Assembly: GCA_001023575.1 (NCBI GenBank)
Contig: CP011489.1
Span: 1,239,001 to 1,303,000, forward strand
Direction of reading: 5' to 3'
Length of the DNA stretch: 64,000 bases
Source: Actinobacteria bacterium IMCC26256
Lineage (GTDB): Bacteria > Actinomycetota > Acidimicrobiia > IMCC26256
Below, in pieces: positions 1-8,975 of this stretch (its first letter is position 1; each line of letters begins with the position of its first letter). Position numbers and translations under genes: made by a program. Below the pieces are notes generated by a model. It searched no databases and had not been told where the DNA came from. It worked only from the letters and a program-made list of their open reading frames with translations.

Positions 1-80
1 CTTGTCATTATCAAGTAAGAGCCATCAACTCCATAGGCAATGGAGCCGCCTCCTCGACAAGCGGTTTCAGTATTCCGTAG
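1..80 (+). CDS. C-terminal end of a fibronectin type III domain protein (partial)
   Basis: Frame 3 is open from the window edge to a TAG at 78-80. It encodes about 25 residues that match the last two strands of a fibronectin type III domain: YQVRAINSIGNG, then a Ser/Thr-rich stretch ending in SIP. Y-x-V-x-A-x-N-x-x-G-x-G is the usual closing signature of such domains in actinobacterial secreted proteins. The rest of the gene lies upstream of the window, so function and localisation cannot be read; an exported or surface protein is likely. Frame 2 is also open here but resembles nothing I know. Confidence 0.6.
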   Translation, partial: CHYQVRAINSIGNGAASSTSGFSIP

Positions 81-140
81 TCAAAATTTTTAGTCGGGGA
101 AGCGGTGCGCGTCCTTGGCTACGCCTAATGTTGCCTCGAA

Positions 141-2162
141 ATGAGCACATCTGAGACTTCGAACGATGCAAAATCTGATTCTCACGAAACATGGCGCGCA
201 GAGTCTCTACCACTCCTCGCAGAGGCTGTGGCAGCGCTCAAAGGCGAGGATCGACCGGGGCAACGCGATTTGGCTACCGCTGTATCCGAGGCGATCCGGT
301 TTGGACACCACTTAGTCTCGGAGGCGCCAACAGGTTCGGGCAAAAGCCTCGCATACCTAGTGCCGGCGATCGCATCCGGTCTACGGGTAGTAGTAGCAAC
401 CTCAACCATTGCACTTCAGGATCAATTGATTGGGAAAGACCTCCCGCAATTGGCGAGTGCGACAGATATACGTTTCACAGCGACAGCATTAAAGGGCCGA
501 GCCAACTATGTCTGCCTCTCAAAGATTCGTACAGCAGATGCACCTGAGACACTCTTCGATCAGCGCCCCGGCGATTCATTCGCTGAGGACTTAAAGACAG
601 TACGAAACTTCAGCGAGGCCTCACCCACCGGGGACCGGGCCGAATTGCCAGGATCCATTCCGGATGCATCGTGGGCTGCATTCTCCTGCACTGGCCAAGA
701 ATGCCCAGGGGCAAAAGAATGCCCCGATGGCGTCGAGTGTTTCGCAGAGAAAGCACGTACTCGAGCAAGTGAGTCTGAGATTATTGTCGTCAACCATGCG
801 CTTGCATGCCTCGATATTGGGGCCGAGGGCAATGTTCTCCCCGACCACGACATACTGATCGTGGATGAGGCTCATGCTCTCGCAGAGGCCGCAACTCGAT
901 CATTCGGAGCAGATCTCAGCCCAAGCGCTATCGGCCGCCTCGCCACGCTATTGGGCAAGCATGGTGCCACTCAGGCGATGGTTAAGAATCTGAAGACCGT
1001 GGAGAAGCATTTGGAGACTCTCCTCAACCAACATAAGGGCGAGCGCCTCACCGGTGAAGCATTCTCGCCGGTGCAAGGCACGCTGGTATCCATTGCAGAG
1101 CATCTCGCAACCGCTAAGGCGGGCTTAAGTAAATCAGATGACCCCGAGAGCAAGAGAGCTAATCGTCTCGCTGCAACCCGGATAGAGACAGTTAGGCGCA
1201 TGGCAGGAGCCACAGCCACAGATGTTGTCTGGGTAGACGGAGACGGGCCAAGTATCCGACTACGTCTTGCTCCCCTCGAGGTCGGCTCCCCCATGGCTAA
1301 TTCATTACTCTCAACACGGCCCTGTATCTTCGTCTCAGCGACCCTTGGAGGCGAGGCGCCCTATCGCGACTTTGCGGCAGCGCTCGGCTTAGACCCAACT
1401 AGCGATGAAGGTTCATGGGGTGATCCGCCAGGGACGCTTTTAGCGGAGGGAGAACCACCCGAGCGCTCAACCGGAGTCGGTTATGCATCCCTAGCGGTAG
1501 ACCCTTCATTCGACTGGCGCGAACAAGGAACACTCTTTGTAGATCCAAAGCTCCCAGACCCTGCGCGCAATCGCGACGAATGGCTCGCTGCGGGTGGCGC
1601 TCACCTTCTACGTTTACTCGAGGCCAGCGATGGCAGAGCTCTTGTGCTCTGCACATCACGCGCCAACGTCGATCATTTTGCATCACTAATTCGTGACTCA
1701 AAATTGGATGTCACTGTTCTAGCCCAGGGAGATGCTGCACCAGCAGAGTTGACCCGGCGCTTTATTGATGACGAGCGTTCGATACTTGTAGGCACTCGCA
1801 CATTCTGGGCAGGAATTGACGCACCGGGAACAGCCTGTGTCTTGGTAGTCATAGACCGGATACCGTTCCCCGTTCCATCCGAACCACTACATGCAGCGCG
1901 TCGCGAATACGCAGAGGCAGAGGGCGAGGATGCGTTCGCAACAGTTGATATCCCAGCAGCAGCACTAACCCTTGCGCAGGGGGCCGGTCGACTCCTGCGG
2001 CGCCGATCTGATCGCGGTGTTGTAGCGGTTCTTGATCCAAGATTAGCTACCCGCGACTACCGCAGGGCGCTGCTTAAAGCCGTTCCTCCATTTAGGCGAA
2101 CTACTGATATTGAGGATGCGTGTGCTGCTCTGAAGCTGGCCGCAGAGGGTGGAGAGAAGTAG
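141..2162 (+). CDS. dinG: DinG/XPD-like ATP-dependent DNA helicase
   Basis: This is a 673-residue superfamily 2 helicase of the DinG/XPD type, expected to unwind DNA 5' to 3' during repair or replication. A Walker A motif (PTGSGKS) lies near residues 63-69 and a DEAH box (IVDEAHAL) near residue 240. A cysteine run, C-x4-C-x4-C-x4-C, sits at about residues 181-196 between them, where DinG and XPD hold a [4Fe-4S] cluster. Motif VI (QGAGRLLRR) is near residue 610. There is no N-terminal exonuclease domain. The ATG has no strong Shine-Dalgarno; TAATGT at 126-131 is a possible -10 box. The gene ends 4 bases before a convergent acyl-CoA dehydrogenase. The family assignment is firm; the biological role is inferred. 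Confidence 0.9.
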   Translation: MSTSETSNDAKSDSHETWRAESLPLLAEAVAALKGEDRPGQRDLATAVSEAIRFGHHLVSEAPTGSGKSLAYLVPAIASGLRVVVATSTIALQDQLIGKDLPQLASATDIRFTATALKGRANYVCLSKIRTADAPETLFDQRPGDSFAEDLKTVRNFSEASPTGDRAELPGSIPDASWAAFSCTGQECPGAKECPDGVECFAEKARTRASESEIIVVNHALACLDIGAEGNVLPDHDILIVDEAHALAEAATRSFGADLSPSAIGRLATLLGKHGATQAMVKNLKTVEKHLETLLNQHKGERLTGEAFSPVQGTLVSIAEHLATAKAGLSKSDDPESKRANRLAATRIETVRRMAGATATDVVWVDGDGPSIRLRLAPLEVGSPMANSLLSTRPCIFVSATLGGEAPYRDFAAALGLDPTSDEGSWGDPPGTLLAEGEPPERSTGVGYASLAVDPSFDWREQGTLFVDPKLPDPARNRDEWLAAGGAHLLRLLEASDGRALVLCTSRANVDHFASLIRDSKLDVTVLAQGDAAPAELTRRFIDDERSILVGTRTFWAGIDAPGTACVLVVIDRIPFPVPSEPLHAARREYAEAEGEDAFATVDIPAAALTLAQGAGRLLRRRSDRGVVAVLDPRLATRDYRRALLKAVPPFRRTTDIEDACAALKLAAEGGEK

Positions 2163-2166
2163 CAAT

Positions 2167-3399
2167 TTAGTTTCGAGGGACGTCCTTGAATGGCAGCACC
2201 TTGTCGGGGCGATTCTCGCTGGGAAGTCCGAGTACCCGCTCGCCGAGAACATTGCGTTGAATCTGCTCTGTTCCGCCACCTATGCGCACAGACCACTGAT
2301 TCAGAAAATATGACTGCCACATTCCGTCGAATGGAGCATCCTCCAGCTTCAGCATTCCTCCGGCGCCCTGCAGAGCCATAACGAGATCGCCATCAGCCGC
2401 CATTTTCTGACTGGCCAACAATTTAAGAACACTTGCCTCTGGCCCGAGATGATCCCCTCGAGACGCGCGTGCACGCGCCCTCCCTGCCAACCACAAAACA
2501 AGGTGGAAGCGCGTATAAGAGTGAGCGAGCTCCTGACGGACGAGAGGGTCATCACCACGATCTAGGGAGTGCGCGAGCTCGAGAATTGATTGGAAGGAAA
2601 TGCCTGAGCCGCTACCGATCATGTTTCTCTCATTAGAGAGGGTTGTATTGGCAACACGCCAACCATTACCTGGTTGGTCGACGAGGTTGGCGGCCGGCAC
2701 TTTGACGTCGGTGAGAAAAACCTCGTTGAAGTGAGCGAATCCTGTGATCTGTACCAGCGGTCGAACCTCTATTCCGGGAGAGCGCATGTCCACGAGGAAA
2801 TATGAAATCCCTCGGTGCTTAGGTACATCCCAATCGGTTCTTGCAATCATCATCCCCCAGTCGGCGACGTGAGCGCTTGAGGTCCAGACTTTCTGACCAT
2901 TAACTAAATACTCATCGCCATCTAGTTCGGCTTTAGTCGTAAGACCAGCAAGATCAGAGCCTGCTCCTGGCTCGGAGAAGAGCTGACACCAGAGCGCTTC
3001 ACCCCTGAGCATCTCGGGAAGGAACTTAAGCTTCTGCTCTTCGGATCCATGCTCTAGAAGTGTCGGGCCAACCATTTGAAGGCCGATGCTTAAGGCGCCC
3101 GTGTTTACTTCATAACGGAGCTCCTCCTCGGAGAAGATTTTGGCCTGCTCCCTGGTGCCGCCTCGCCCTCCGTAGATTTTGGGCCATGCAATACCGGCCC
3201 ACCCATGATCGAACAGGGTTCTCTGCCAAGTCCTAGCAGCAGCAATATGTGCGAGCTCCGCCTCTCTGGAGGCATCAGTGGAGAGCAGCGTCGTGCGGTC
3301 GGTACCCATCCTGAGAGCAGCGTGAGCACTTAGAAATTCTCTTGCTTGGGCTCTGAACTCAGCATCTTCGGCGGAGTCAAGAATCTTTGAGTCATCCAT
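2167..3399 (-). CDS. Acyl-CoA dehydrogenase (FadE-like)
   Basis: This is an FAD-dependent acyl-CoA dehydrogenase of about 410 residues, which oxidises an acyl-CoA to the enoyl-CoA. Visible marks are the FAD-binding LFSEPGAGSDLAG segment, the KVWTSSA strand and the C-terminal GGGTEQIQRNVLGERVLGLP. The Glu of the medium-chain position is Gly here (GGGT), while LSNERN in the substrate helix could hold the base, as in the LCAD/isovaleryl-CoA branch. I start it at the ATG at 3399 (MDDSKILD) rather than 36 bases upstream, because the extra 12 residues look non-homologous. It is convergent with the helicase gene. The substrate is unknown; a second dehydrogenase lies at 48.9 kb. Confidence 0.88.
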   Translation of the reverse strand: MDDSKILDSAEDAEFRAQAREFLSAHAALRMGTDRTTLLSTDASREAELAHIAAARTWQRTLFDHGWAGIAWPKIYGGRGGTREQAKIFSEEELRYEVNTGALSIGLQMVGPTLLEHGSEEQKLKFLPEMLRGEALWCQLFSEPGAGSDLAGLTTKAELDGDEYLVNGQKVWTSSAHVADWGMMIARTDWDVPKHRGISYFLVDMRSPGIEVRPLVQITGFAHFNEVFLTDVKVPAANLVDQPGNGWRVANTTLSNERNMIGSGSGISFQSILELAHSLDRGDDPLVRQELAHSYTRFHLVLWLAGRARARASRGDHLGPEASVLKLLASQKMAADGDLVMALQGAGGMLKLEDAPFDGMWQSYFLNQWSVRIGGGTEQIQRNVLGERVLGLPSENRPDKVLPFKDVPRN

Positions 3400-3511
3400 A
3401 TAAACAGCCTGCCACGCCCGGTGTTGCCCAAGCACACCGGCAGGCGTCCAAACAGGTAAAGATGATTAGAAATGCTGCGGGCATTCCCGCTGACCGCCTT
3501 GAGGAGAGACA

Positions 3512-4678
3512 TTGAACCCCATTGGACCGCTAACAGGGGCCGACGAGTCGTTCGCCCACCAGATTACTGACACGCAGGTTGTGATAGGTACCTCCGACCT
3601 TGCCTGGACAGAGAAGGTCTGCGCTATGGCAGCAGCCAAGGACGGCTCCATACAGATTGGGTTTGGACTGGGAAAATACTCAAACCGTGATGTTATGGAT
3701 GGGTATGCGGGAGTCTCGCGAGGCTGCGAACAGTTAACGGTGAGAGCAAGTCGTCGCCTCTCTCCAAATTTTGACGAGACCTCGATCGGCCCAATTCGAT
3801 ATGAAATCCATGAACCGCTCTCAAGCGTGCGTTTCTCACTCGAACCAAACGATGTATTGCCGCTGGCCTTTAATCTCCGTTTCGATGGAGTGATTCCGTG
3901 TCAACTCGAGGAACGTACACACCAGCGCAACTCCCCTGCCTCGAGAATTAGCGCAGATCTTGTTCGATATCACCAAGTAGGCGTTCCAACCGGATGGCTT
4001 GAACTCGATGGAGTCCGCACGGAGATCAATAGCGAGACTTGGATAGCGACACGTGACCACTCTTGGGGGGTTCGCTACGACGTCGGTCAGCCAATTACTG
4101 ATGTTGAGAAGAATGACCCTTTGGATGGTCTCTCATTCGCAATGATCTGGAGCCCCATTTTGTTTGAGCGTTCTGATGGTTCCAGATACGCAGTTTTCTT
4201 GCATACCGTTCAAGTCGAGGGCTTTGGGCAGACTCTTCATAAGACGGTAACCGGTTCGATAGAGCATGAAGACGGAACGGTGACTCCACTCGTCGATATC
4301 GATTTGAGCGGTCTCAGATTCGACTCAATCAATCGCAGACTCCTTGGAGGAGTGATCGTGACTCGGACTAATACAGGTGAACTCCGTACCTTTACATTGG
4401 AGGTCCCGACAGATACCGGTTTTCATCTCGGAGCAGGTCTCTACTTTGGGTGGAGGGGTCATCATCACGGGGAGTTTCGAGGGCCTCTCAATGTTGAAGG
4501 AGAACGCATCGCCGACTGCAGAGAACCTGAAATAGCAAGAGAACTTCATCAGATTCGAGACACGTTTGTCATCGTCGATGACCCAGCCGGTGGCGGGCGA
4601 GGCTTCGGCAACTGTCAACCTATTGTTGTCGGCCCTTTTGAACGCTGGGGCCTAGATGCCGAGAGTTCCTTCTGGTAG
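3512..4678 (+). CDS. Conserved hypothetical protein, lipocalin-like DUF7064/7065 type
   Basis: This is a soluble 388-residue protein with no signal peptide or membrane segment. Two visible marks are GWLELDGVRTEI followed by TRDHSWGVR (about residues 165-193), and a C-terminal half beginning near GLSFAMIW with alternating beta-strand patterns. A W-x-x-x-R-D-H-S-W-G-x-R signature is typical of the actinobacterial DUF7064/7065 proteins, which are beta-rich and often sit near fatty-acid or steroid catabolism genes. An acyl-CoA dehydrogenase is its divergent neighbour, which fits but does not prove a lipid link. The family name is from memory and no function is known to me. It ends 1 base before the convergent ABC permease gene. 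Confidence 0.7.
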   Translation: MNPIGPLTGADESFAHQITDTQVVIGTSDLAWTEKVCAMAAAKDGSIQIGFGLGKYSNRDVMDGYAGVSRGCEQLTVRASRRLSPNFDETSIGPIRYEIHEPLSSVRFSLEPNDVLPLAFNLRFDGVIPCQLEERTHQRNSPASRISADLVRYHQVGVPTGWLELDGVRTEINSETWIATRDHSWGVRYDVGQPITDVEKNDPLDGLSFAMIWSPILFERSDGSRYAVFLHTVQVEGFGQTLHKTVTGSIEHEDGTVTPLVDIDLSGLRFDSINRRLLGGVIVTRTNTGELRTFTLEVPTDTGFHLGAGLYFGWRGHHHGEFRGPLNVEGERIADCREPEIARELHQIRDTFVIVDDPAGGGRGFGNCQPIVVGPFERWGLDAESSFW

Positions 4679-4679
4679 G

Positions 4680-5504
4680 TCAGCCGCGCTTAACACGACT
4701 CTTTAGCGCTAGTAGCGAGAGGGTCATGCTCAAGATTCCTACGAGTGCAATGGCGAAGAAGGCAGTACCAATAGTTCCCCACTCCCAGCCTCCGCTCAAA
4801 ATAGCTCGCAAACCTGCGAGCATGTAGGTAACAGGATTCCATTCTGCGATCGTGGCTAGCCAACCTGTAAGCGCTTCTTTAGGCAAGAAACTCGTCGTTA
4901 AGAATGCAAACGGGAAGAAGAGAATGAACGATGAGTTCACTGCCGCAGGACTTCCGGTCTTTAAGGCAATGGCATAGGTAAAACCATTAAAGGCGACGCC
5001 CCAGCAACCTGCCATAAATAGGAATGCAAACAAACCTAAGAAGCCTGTAGCGAAGTGCACACCTAGAATTGTTCCAAGAAGGAGCACTGGAATGCATAGC
5101 GCCACAATCATTGCAAAATCAGCCGCCAGCAAGCCCAAAAGCAGAGTGGGGCGCTTTACCGGCGTCATAAGAAGCCGGTCAAAATAGCCATCCTGGATGT
5201 CGTACACGAGCGCCGAGGCTCTGGAGACGCCTGTAGATGCAAAAAGGATCGCCACTGGGAGTTGAAAGGCCTTGAAATTTCCGACGGCCCCCGTGGACTC
5301 GGCAATATTTTGAAGCGACCCCACGTTGACTATGAAGAAGAACAGTGGGACAAGCATCGCCGGAATGAACTGCTCTGGATCGCGCGGAATTGCGCGTATC
5401 ACTCGGCCGGATATCGAGATCAGATCAGAGAGGCTCCCAGCACTTCGAGCCCTAATCACCGTTGGGTCAATTCCGTGTGTTGTCTTTGCTTGAGAAGCGC
5501 TCAT
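4680..5504 (-). CDS. ABC-2 type transporter permease (DrrB-like)
   Basis: This is a 274-residue membrane protein with about six hydrophobic segments, matching the ABC-2 permease family that pairs with DrrA-type ATPases to export drugs or lipids. A cytoplasmic N-terminal stretch is followed by TM1 near residues 47-65. The segment YDIQDGYFDRLLMTPVKRPTLL is the conserved ABC-2 coupling region, and the last TM ends in LKSRVKRG. The start overlaps the stop of the ATPase gene by 4 bases, so the two are translationally coupled. The substrate cannot be deduced; self-resistance, lipid or heme export are all possible for this family. Confidence 0.88.
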   Translation of the reverse strand: MSASQAKTTHGIDPTVIRARSAGSLSDLISISGRVIRAIPRDPEQFIPAMLVPLFFFIVNVGSLQNIAESTGAVGNFKAFQLPVAILFASTGVSRASALVYDIQDGYFDRLLMTPVKRPTLLLGLLAADFAMIVALCIPVLLLGTILGVHFATGFLGLFAFLFMAGCWGVAFNGFTYAIALKTGSPAAVNSSFILFFPFAFLTTSFLPKEALTGWLATIAEWNPVTYMLAGLRAILSGGWEWGTIGTAFFAIALVGILSMTLSLLALKSRVKRG

Positions 5505-6469
5505 TTCGAATCCTTTACTGTGGCCTCTGACTCGATGTGGCTCCCAGTCATCTGGAGGAATACATCATCGAGTGTTGGTGTCCTTAGGGTCAGGCTCTTT
5601 ACGGAGACCCCGACCTCTGCCAGTGCTACCGCAACAGGGCTTAGGAGTGCTGAACCGTTCTCAGTTCGCACCGTAATCTCTCCAGCGTGGGCCTCCACTG
5701 AGTCGATGGCGCCGATAGATGCGAGCGAGGTTGCGGCTAACTCGCCTTGCGCCGGATCAACCTCTGCGACAATCACATCGTTTCCGACGCCACGCTTCAA
5801 TGCCTCTGGTGTTCCCTCTGCGACGATCTTGCCCGCATCGATTATCCCCACACGGTGAGCAAGCTCATCGGCCTCCTCCAAGTACTGAGTTGTGAGGAAT
5901 ATGGTCATCCCTAGTTCTTCGTTGAGCCTGCGAACCTCTCCCCAGACCACAGCACGACTAACCGGGTCAAGCCCTGTTGTTGGTTCATCCAGAAACAGCA
6001 CATCTGGGTTATGCACGAGTGCCGCTGCGAGGTCCAACCTGCGCTTCATTCCACCCGAGTAAGTACCGACCCTGCGATCTAGGGCCTCGCCCAAATCAAT
6101 CAGTCCAGATAGAACTTTGAGTCTCGACTCGGTCTCGTTTTTATTAAGGCCGTATAGGCGCGCCTGCAATTTAAGTATCTCTAAACCAGTCTGCTTCGAG
6201 TCGAGCGACGCGTCCTGAAGAGCGACTCCGATGTGAAGGCGAACGGTATCTGGGTCAGTTACAACATTGAATCCTGCGACCTCGGCTGTGCCCGCCGTAG
6301 GGAGCAGGAGGGTGACCAACATGCGCATGAGCGTGCTCTTCCCTGCACCATTCGGCCCGAGGAATCCATAAATTTCGCCCTTGGGTACCTCAATATCAAC
6401 CCCGTCGACTGCAGTTGTCTCTCCGAATCGACGCACAAGCCCCTCAGTGCGAATCGCAAATGATCTCAT
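5501..6469 (-). CDS. ABC transporter ATP-binding protein (DrrA-like)
   Basis: This is a 322-residue ATPase. Walker A is GPNGAGKST near residue 38, the signature is YSGGMKRRLDLA, Walker B is [13 protein letters not shown], and a switch region follows with TTQYLEEADEL in place of the usual TTHYLEEAD. The last 80 or so residues form the C-terminal regulatory domain of the daunorubicin-resistance (DrrA) type, ending LTLRTPTLDDVFLQMTG. It powers the adjacent permease. It overlaps the ctaA stop by 4 bases, so ctaA, this ATPase and the permease form one minus-strand operon. Linkage of this exporter type to heme A synthase recurs in Actinobacteria, in my recollection. Confidence 0.92.
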   Translation of the reverse strand: MRSFAIRTEGLVRRFGETTAVDGVDIEVPKGEIYGFLGPNGAGKSTLMRMLVTLLLPTAGTAEVAGFNVVTDPDTVRLHIGVALQDASLDSKQTGLEILKLQARLYGLNKNETESRLKVLSGLIDLGEALDRRVGTYSGGMKRRLDLAAALVHNPDVLFLDEPTTGLDPVSRAVVWGEVRRLNEELGMTIFLTTQYLEEADELAHRVGIIDAGKIVAEGTPEALKRGVGNDVIVAEVDPAQGELAATSLASIGAIDSVEAHAGEITVRTENGSALLSPVAVALAEVGVSVKSLTLRTPTLDDVFLQMTGSHIESEATVKDSK

Positions 6470-7422
6470 AGGACGCTCCCTGTCCCCCGAAAATTAGAGA
6501 CGAATTCATTTCCCTGCACTCTGTTCTCTGCACTCATTGCGATCATGGGCATCTGTCTGTTGGTTCTAATTAAGAACCTCAGTGAGGCAATGAATACTAA
6601 GACTGCTCCCACAATATGGAGAGAGACTAAGAGTGCCGGGACGCCCGTAAAGTACTGCACGTACCCGATTGTCATTTGAATGACAACGGCGCTGAGGAGC
6701 AGGGTCCGGTCTCTTCTTCTGCGAGAACTCACACCAGTTTTCGATGAGAGGAAGAGGATGCCTGCAAGAGTTATCAGCAGAATTATGGCGGCAATGCTAT
6801 GAATTCTCACAATATCTGTGAGAACGATATTGAAGCGTCGCGCCGACCGGTCACCCGCATGTGGCCCCGAGTTAGTCGCTACTGTCCCTGCGACTACAAC
6901 AACGCTCACGAATATGAATTGGAGCAAAGGTAACCGTCGTTCCCATTTGAGTTCAGGCTTGTAGCTGCGGCGGTCGTCCGGATATCCAGCACGCTCCACG
7001 AGTATTACCGCATCAGCTAGGAGGAGCATTGAGAGTAGAAAATGACTCATAACAGCAGCAGGGTGCAGATCAGTCAAAACAGTTATTCCGCCGAGAACTA
7101 TCTGAGCAATCACTCCCCCTACTAGGCCCAATGACAGCCATATGAGATCGCGCCGGCGTGGGCTTCTAAAGAAGGATCCAAGCACGGCGGCTATTACCGC
7201 TATGGAGACTGCACCGGTAAAAGTGCGGTTAATGAACTCAATCATTGCGTGATAGGAGGTTGCGTCTCTAGGGGTTAATTGACCAGGAGAGCAGTTTGGC
7301 CAGGAACTGCAGCCAAGACCTGAGCCGGTGAGCCTGACGGCGGCACCCGTAACGATGATTACCGCGACCATCGAACAAGCAGCGATGGTGACTCTGCGAT
7401 AGGCCTCTGGGGATATCTTCAT
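6466..7422 (-). CDS. ctaA: Heme A synthase (COX15/CtaA)
   Basis: This integral membrane protein of 318 residues has about eight hydrophobic segments. Family marks are TGAAVRLTGSGLGCSSWPNC near the N-terminus (Cys pair in the first loop), HAMIEFINRT with a candidate heme-ligand His, a second conserved His near HPAAVMSHFLLS, and later RIHSIAA and SLHIVGAVLV, giving the four His expected for heme binding. It converts heme O to heme A for cytochrome c oxidase. It is the first gene of a three-gene operon with the DrrAB-like exporter and is divergent from the hydrolase at 7484. The last 30 or so residues are polar and not conserved in the family. Confidence 0.93.
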   Translation of the reverse strand: MKISPEAYRRVTIAACSMVAVIIVTGAAVRLTGSGLGCSSWPNCSPGQLTPRDATSYHAMIEFINRTFTGAVSIAVIAAVLGSFFRSPRRRDLIWLSLGLVGGVIAQIVLGGITVLTDLHPAAVMSHFLLSMLLLADAVILVERAGYPDDRRSYKPELKWERRLPLLQFIFVSVVVVAGTVATNSGPHAGDRSARRFNIVLTDIVRIHSIAAIILLITLAGILFLSSKTGVSSRRRRDRTLLLSAVVIQMTIGYVQYFTGVPALLVSLHIVGAVLVFIASLRFLIRTNRQMPMIAMSAENRVQGNEFVSNFRGTGSVL

Positions 7423-7483
7423 CGCTCTAGATGCTAGGAGAAATACCTCAAGTGGGCGTGGTTGGGAGGCTAGGTTTTCAAAG

Positions 7484-8374
7484 ATGGAGAACCATTATGA
7501 CGAGTTCAGTTTCCTAAGAGATAACGCCTCTGAGGTTGGGCTGACGCTTGAGTACCTCCCGCCTGTGAAGCGCGTATTCGTTGACGTTGACGAGGGTCGC
7601 AGACTTGGCGTAATCGTGTGGGGAGACTCAGACCCGGAGATTGTCTTCATCCACGGAGGAGCGCAGAATGCACATACTTGGGACACAGTTGCCCTAGCCC
7701 TTGGGCGCAGTGCTATCGCCGTTGACCTACCCGGGCATGGGCACTCAGATTGGCGCAAAGATAGGTCCTACTGGCCGGCGCAGAATGCATCTGACATCGG
7801 TGACGTCGTCGAGAGGTTGGCGCCGAATGCTCGCATCGTCGTTGGGATGTCGCTAGGAGGGTTGACCGCTTTGGAGCTCTGTGCAAGCCACCCACATACA
7901 GTGCGCGAACTAGTACTCGTCGATATAACTCCGGGGGTCAATAAAGAGAAAGCCTCTGCGATTACCGCATTCATCGCCGGACCCGAGTCGTTTAACTCTT
8001 TCGATGAATTATTAGAGCGAACCATTCTTTATAACCCAACGCGCTCGGAGTCATCGCTTAGGCGTGGAGTCCTACACAATGCTGCACCTCAGAGCGATGG
8101 AACTTGGGCATGGCGATATGACCGCAACCACCTCCCAGAGGGATCAGAGTTGCCTGAATTCAGGGATCTCTGGGATGCCGTCGAGGCGGTTGGCGTCCGA
8201 CTCTCACTCTTTAGAGGCTCCGACTCCCCTGTTGTGGACGACGCAGATGTAGCGGAACTACTCCGCAGGCAACCTAACGCCAATGTCGTGGTAGTTGAGG
8301 GCGCAGGCCACTCCATACAGGGCGATCAACCCGTTGAACTAGCGCGACTCCTCACGGAGATACTCACAGACTGA
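7484..8374 (+). CDS. Alpha/beta hydrolase
   Basis: This is a 296-residue alpha/beta hydrolase. The oxyanion strand is IVFIHGGAQNAHTWD, the nucleophile elbow is GMSLGG (Ser near residue 124), a likely acid lies in the LFRGSDSPVVDDADV segment, and the catalytic His is in GAGHSIQGDQP. There is no signal peptide, so it is cytosolic. The substrate is not visible; the family includes esterases, lactonases and haloperoxidase-like enzymes. It is divergent from ctaA with 61 bases between start codons, so the two promoters must lie close together or overlap. Confidence 0.88.
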   Translation: MENHYDEFSFLRDNASEVGLTLEYLPPVKRVFVDVDEGRRLGVIVWGDSDPEIVFIHGGAQNAHTWDTVALALGRSAIAVDLPGHGHSDWRKDRSYWPAQNASDIGDVVERLAPNARIVVGMSLGGLTALELCASHPHTVRELVLVDITPGVNKEKASAITAFIAGPESFNSFDELLERTILYNPTRSESSLRRGVLHNAAPQSDGTWAWRYDRNHLPEGSELPEFRDLWDAVEAVGVRLSLFRGSDSPVVDDADVAELLRRQPNANVVVVEGAGHSIQGDQPVELARLLTEILTD

Positions 8375-8399
8375 ACGGGAATTGGTTTCTACGAGAGGA

Positions 8400-8888
8400 T
8401 CAACTTGGAATTGTGAAGTCTCGATTTGGGTTTCTCGGAGGTGAGGTAAAACTCTCACCGGGGCGCCAACCGCTCTCTGTTAGATCCTCAATTACGTGTG
8501 TCATGTTCAATGTGTCTTCTTGATACCGGAATAATCCATCTCCGGCGTAAACAAGGCGTGACCAACCGGTTTGAACATAGGGCGAGCCATCAGAGCGGCT
8601 ACCAGGAAGAATCTGCAGCCACTTAATTGAGACATCATCTCCAGAGATTGCAGTGAACTCAACCGGAAACTTCCAGTCTTCGAGACCGGTCATCGACCCG
8701 ACCATGAATGCGCGAATTGATTCGCGACCCTCAACACGACCCCACGCAGGGTCTATGTAGACGCAGTCCTCTGTATAGAAGTCACATAAATCGGTCCAAG
8801 GATTGCGCCCTAGGTCGATTGCTTCCCTGAGCGCAACATACCGTCTCAGAGTCTCCTCGATTTCACTACGGTCAAACATCGCGGCCAC
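8400..8888 (-). CDS. SnoaL/NTF2-like protein
   Basis: This is a 162-residue protein of the nuclear transport factor 2 fold. An N-terminal helix (EIEETLRRYVALREAIDLG) is followed by DFYTEDCVYIDPAWGRVEGRESIRAFM, the hallmark strand-helix segment of SnoaL-like proteins, and then strands that line a pocket. Such proteins are ketosteroid-isomerase-like enzymes, dehydratases or ligand-binding domains, so the reaction cannot be assigned. The GTG at 8888 and an in-frame ATG nine bases later are both possible starts. It is convergent with the alpha/beta hydrolase. Confidence 0.75.
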   Translation of the reverse strand: MAAMFDRSEIEETLRRYVALREAIDLGRNPWTDLCDFYTEDCVYIDPAWGRVEGRESIRAFMVGSMTGLEDWKFPVEFTAISGDDVSIKWLQILPGSRSDGSPYVQTGWSRLVYAGDGLFRYQEDTLNMTHVIEDLTESGWRPGESFTSPPRNPNRDFTIPS

Positions 8889-8975
8889 TCATTCTTCGCT
8901 CCGGATCCCTAAGATTTGAAGGAACAGTGCCTAAATGCACTGCGCCTTTGACTCCATAGGTGCGAGAATACAGTT

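Noticed and set aside
2-154. Second open frame at the left edge
   Set aside because: Frame 2 is open for 50 codons but would overlap the dinG start and has no recognisable domain, whereas frame 3 shows a fibronectin III ending.
5262-5858. Plus-strand frame of 198 codons across the DrrA/DrrB junction
   Set aside because: It lies opposite two convincingly conserved ABC genes and has no homologous features.
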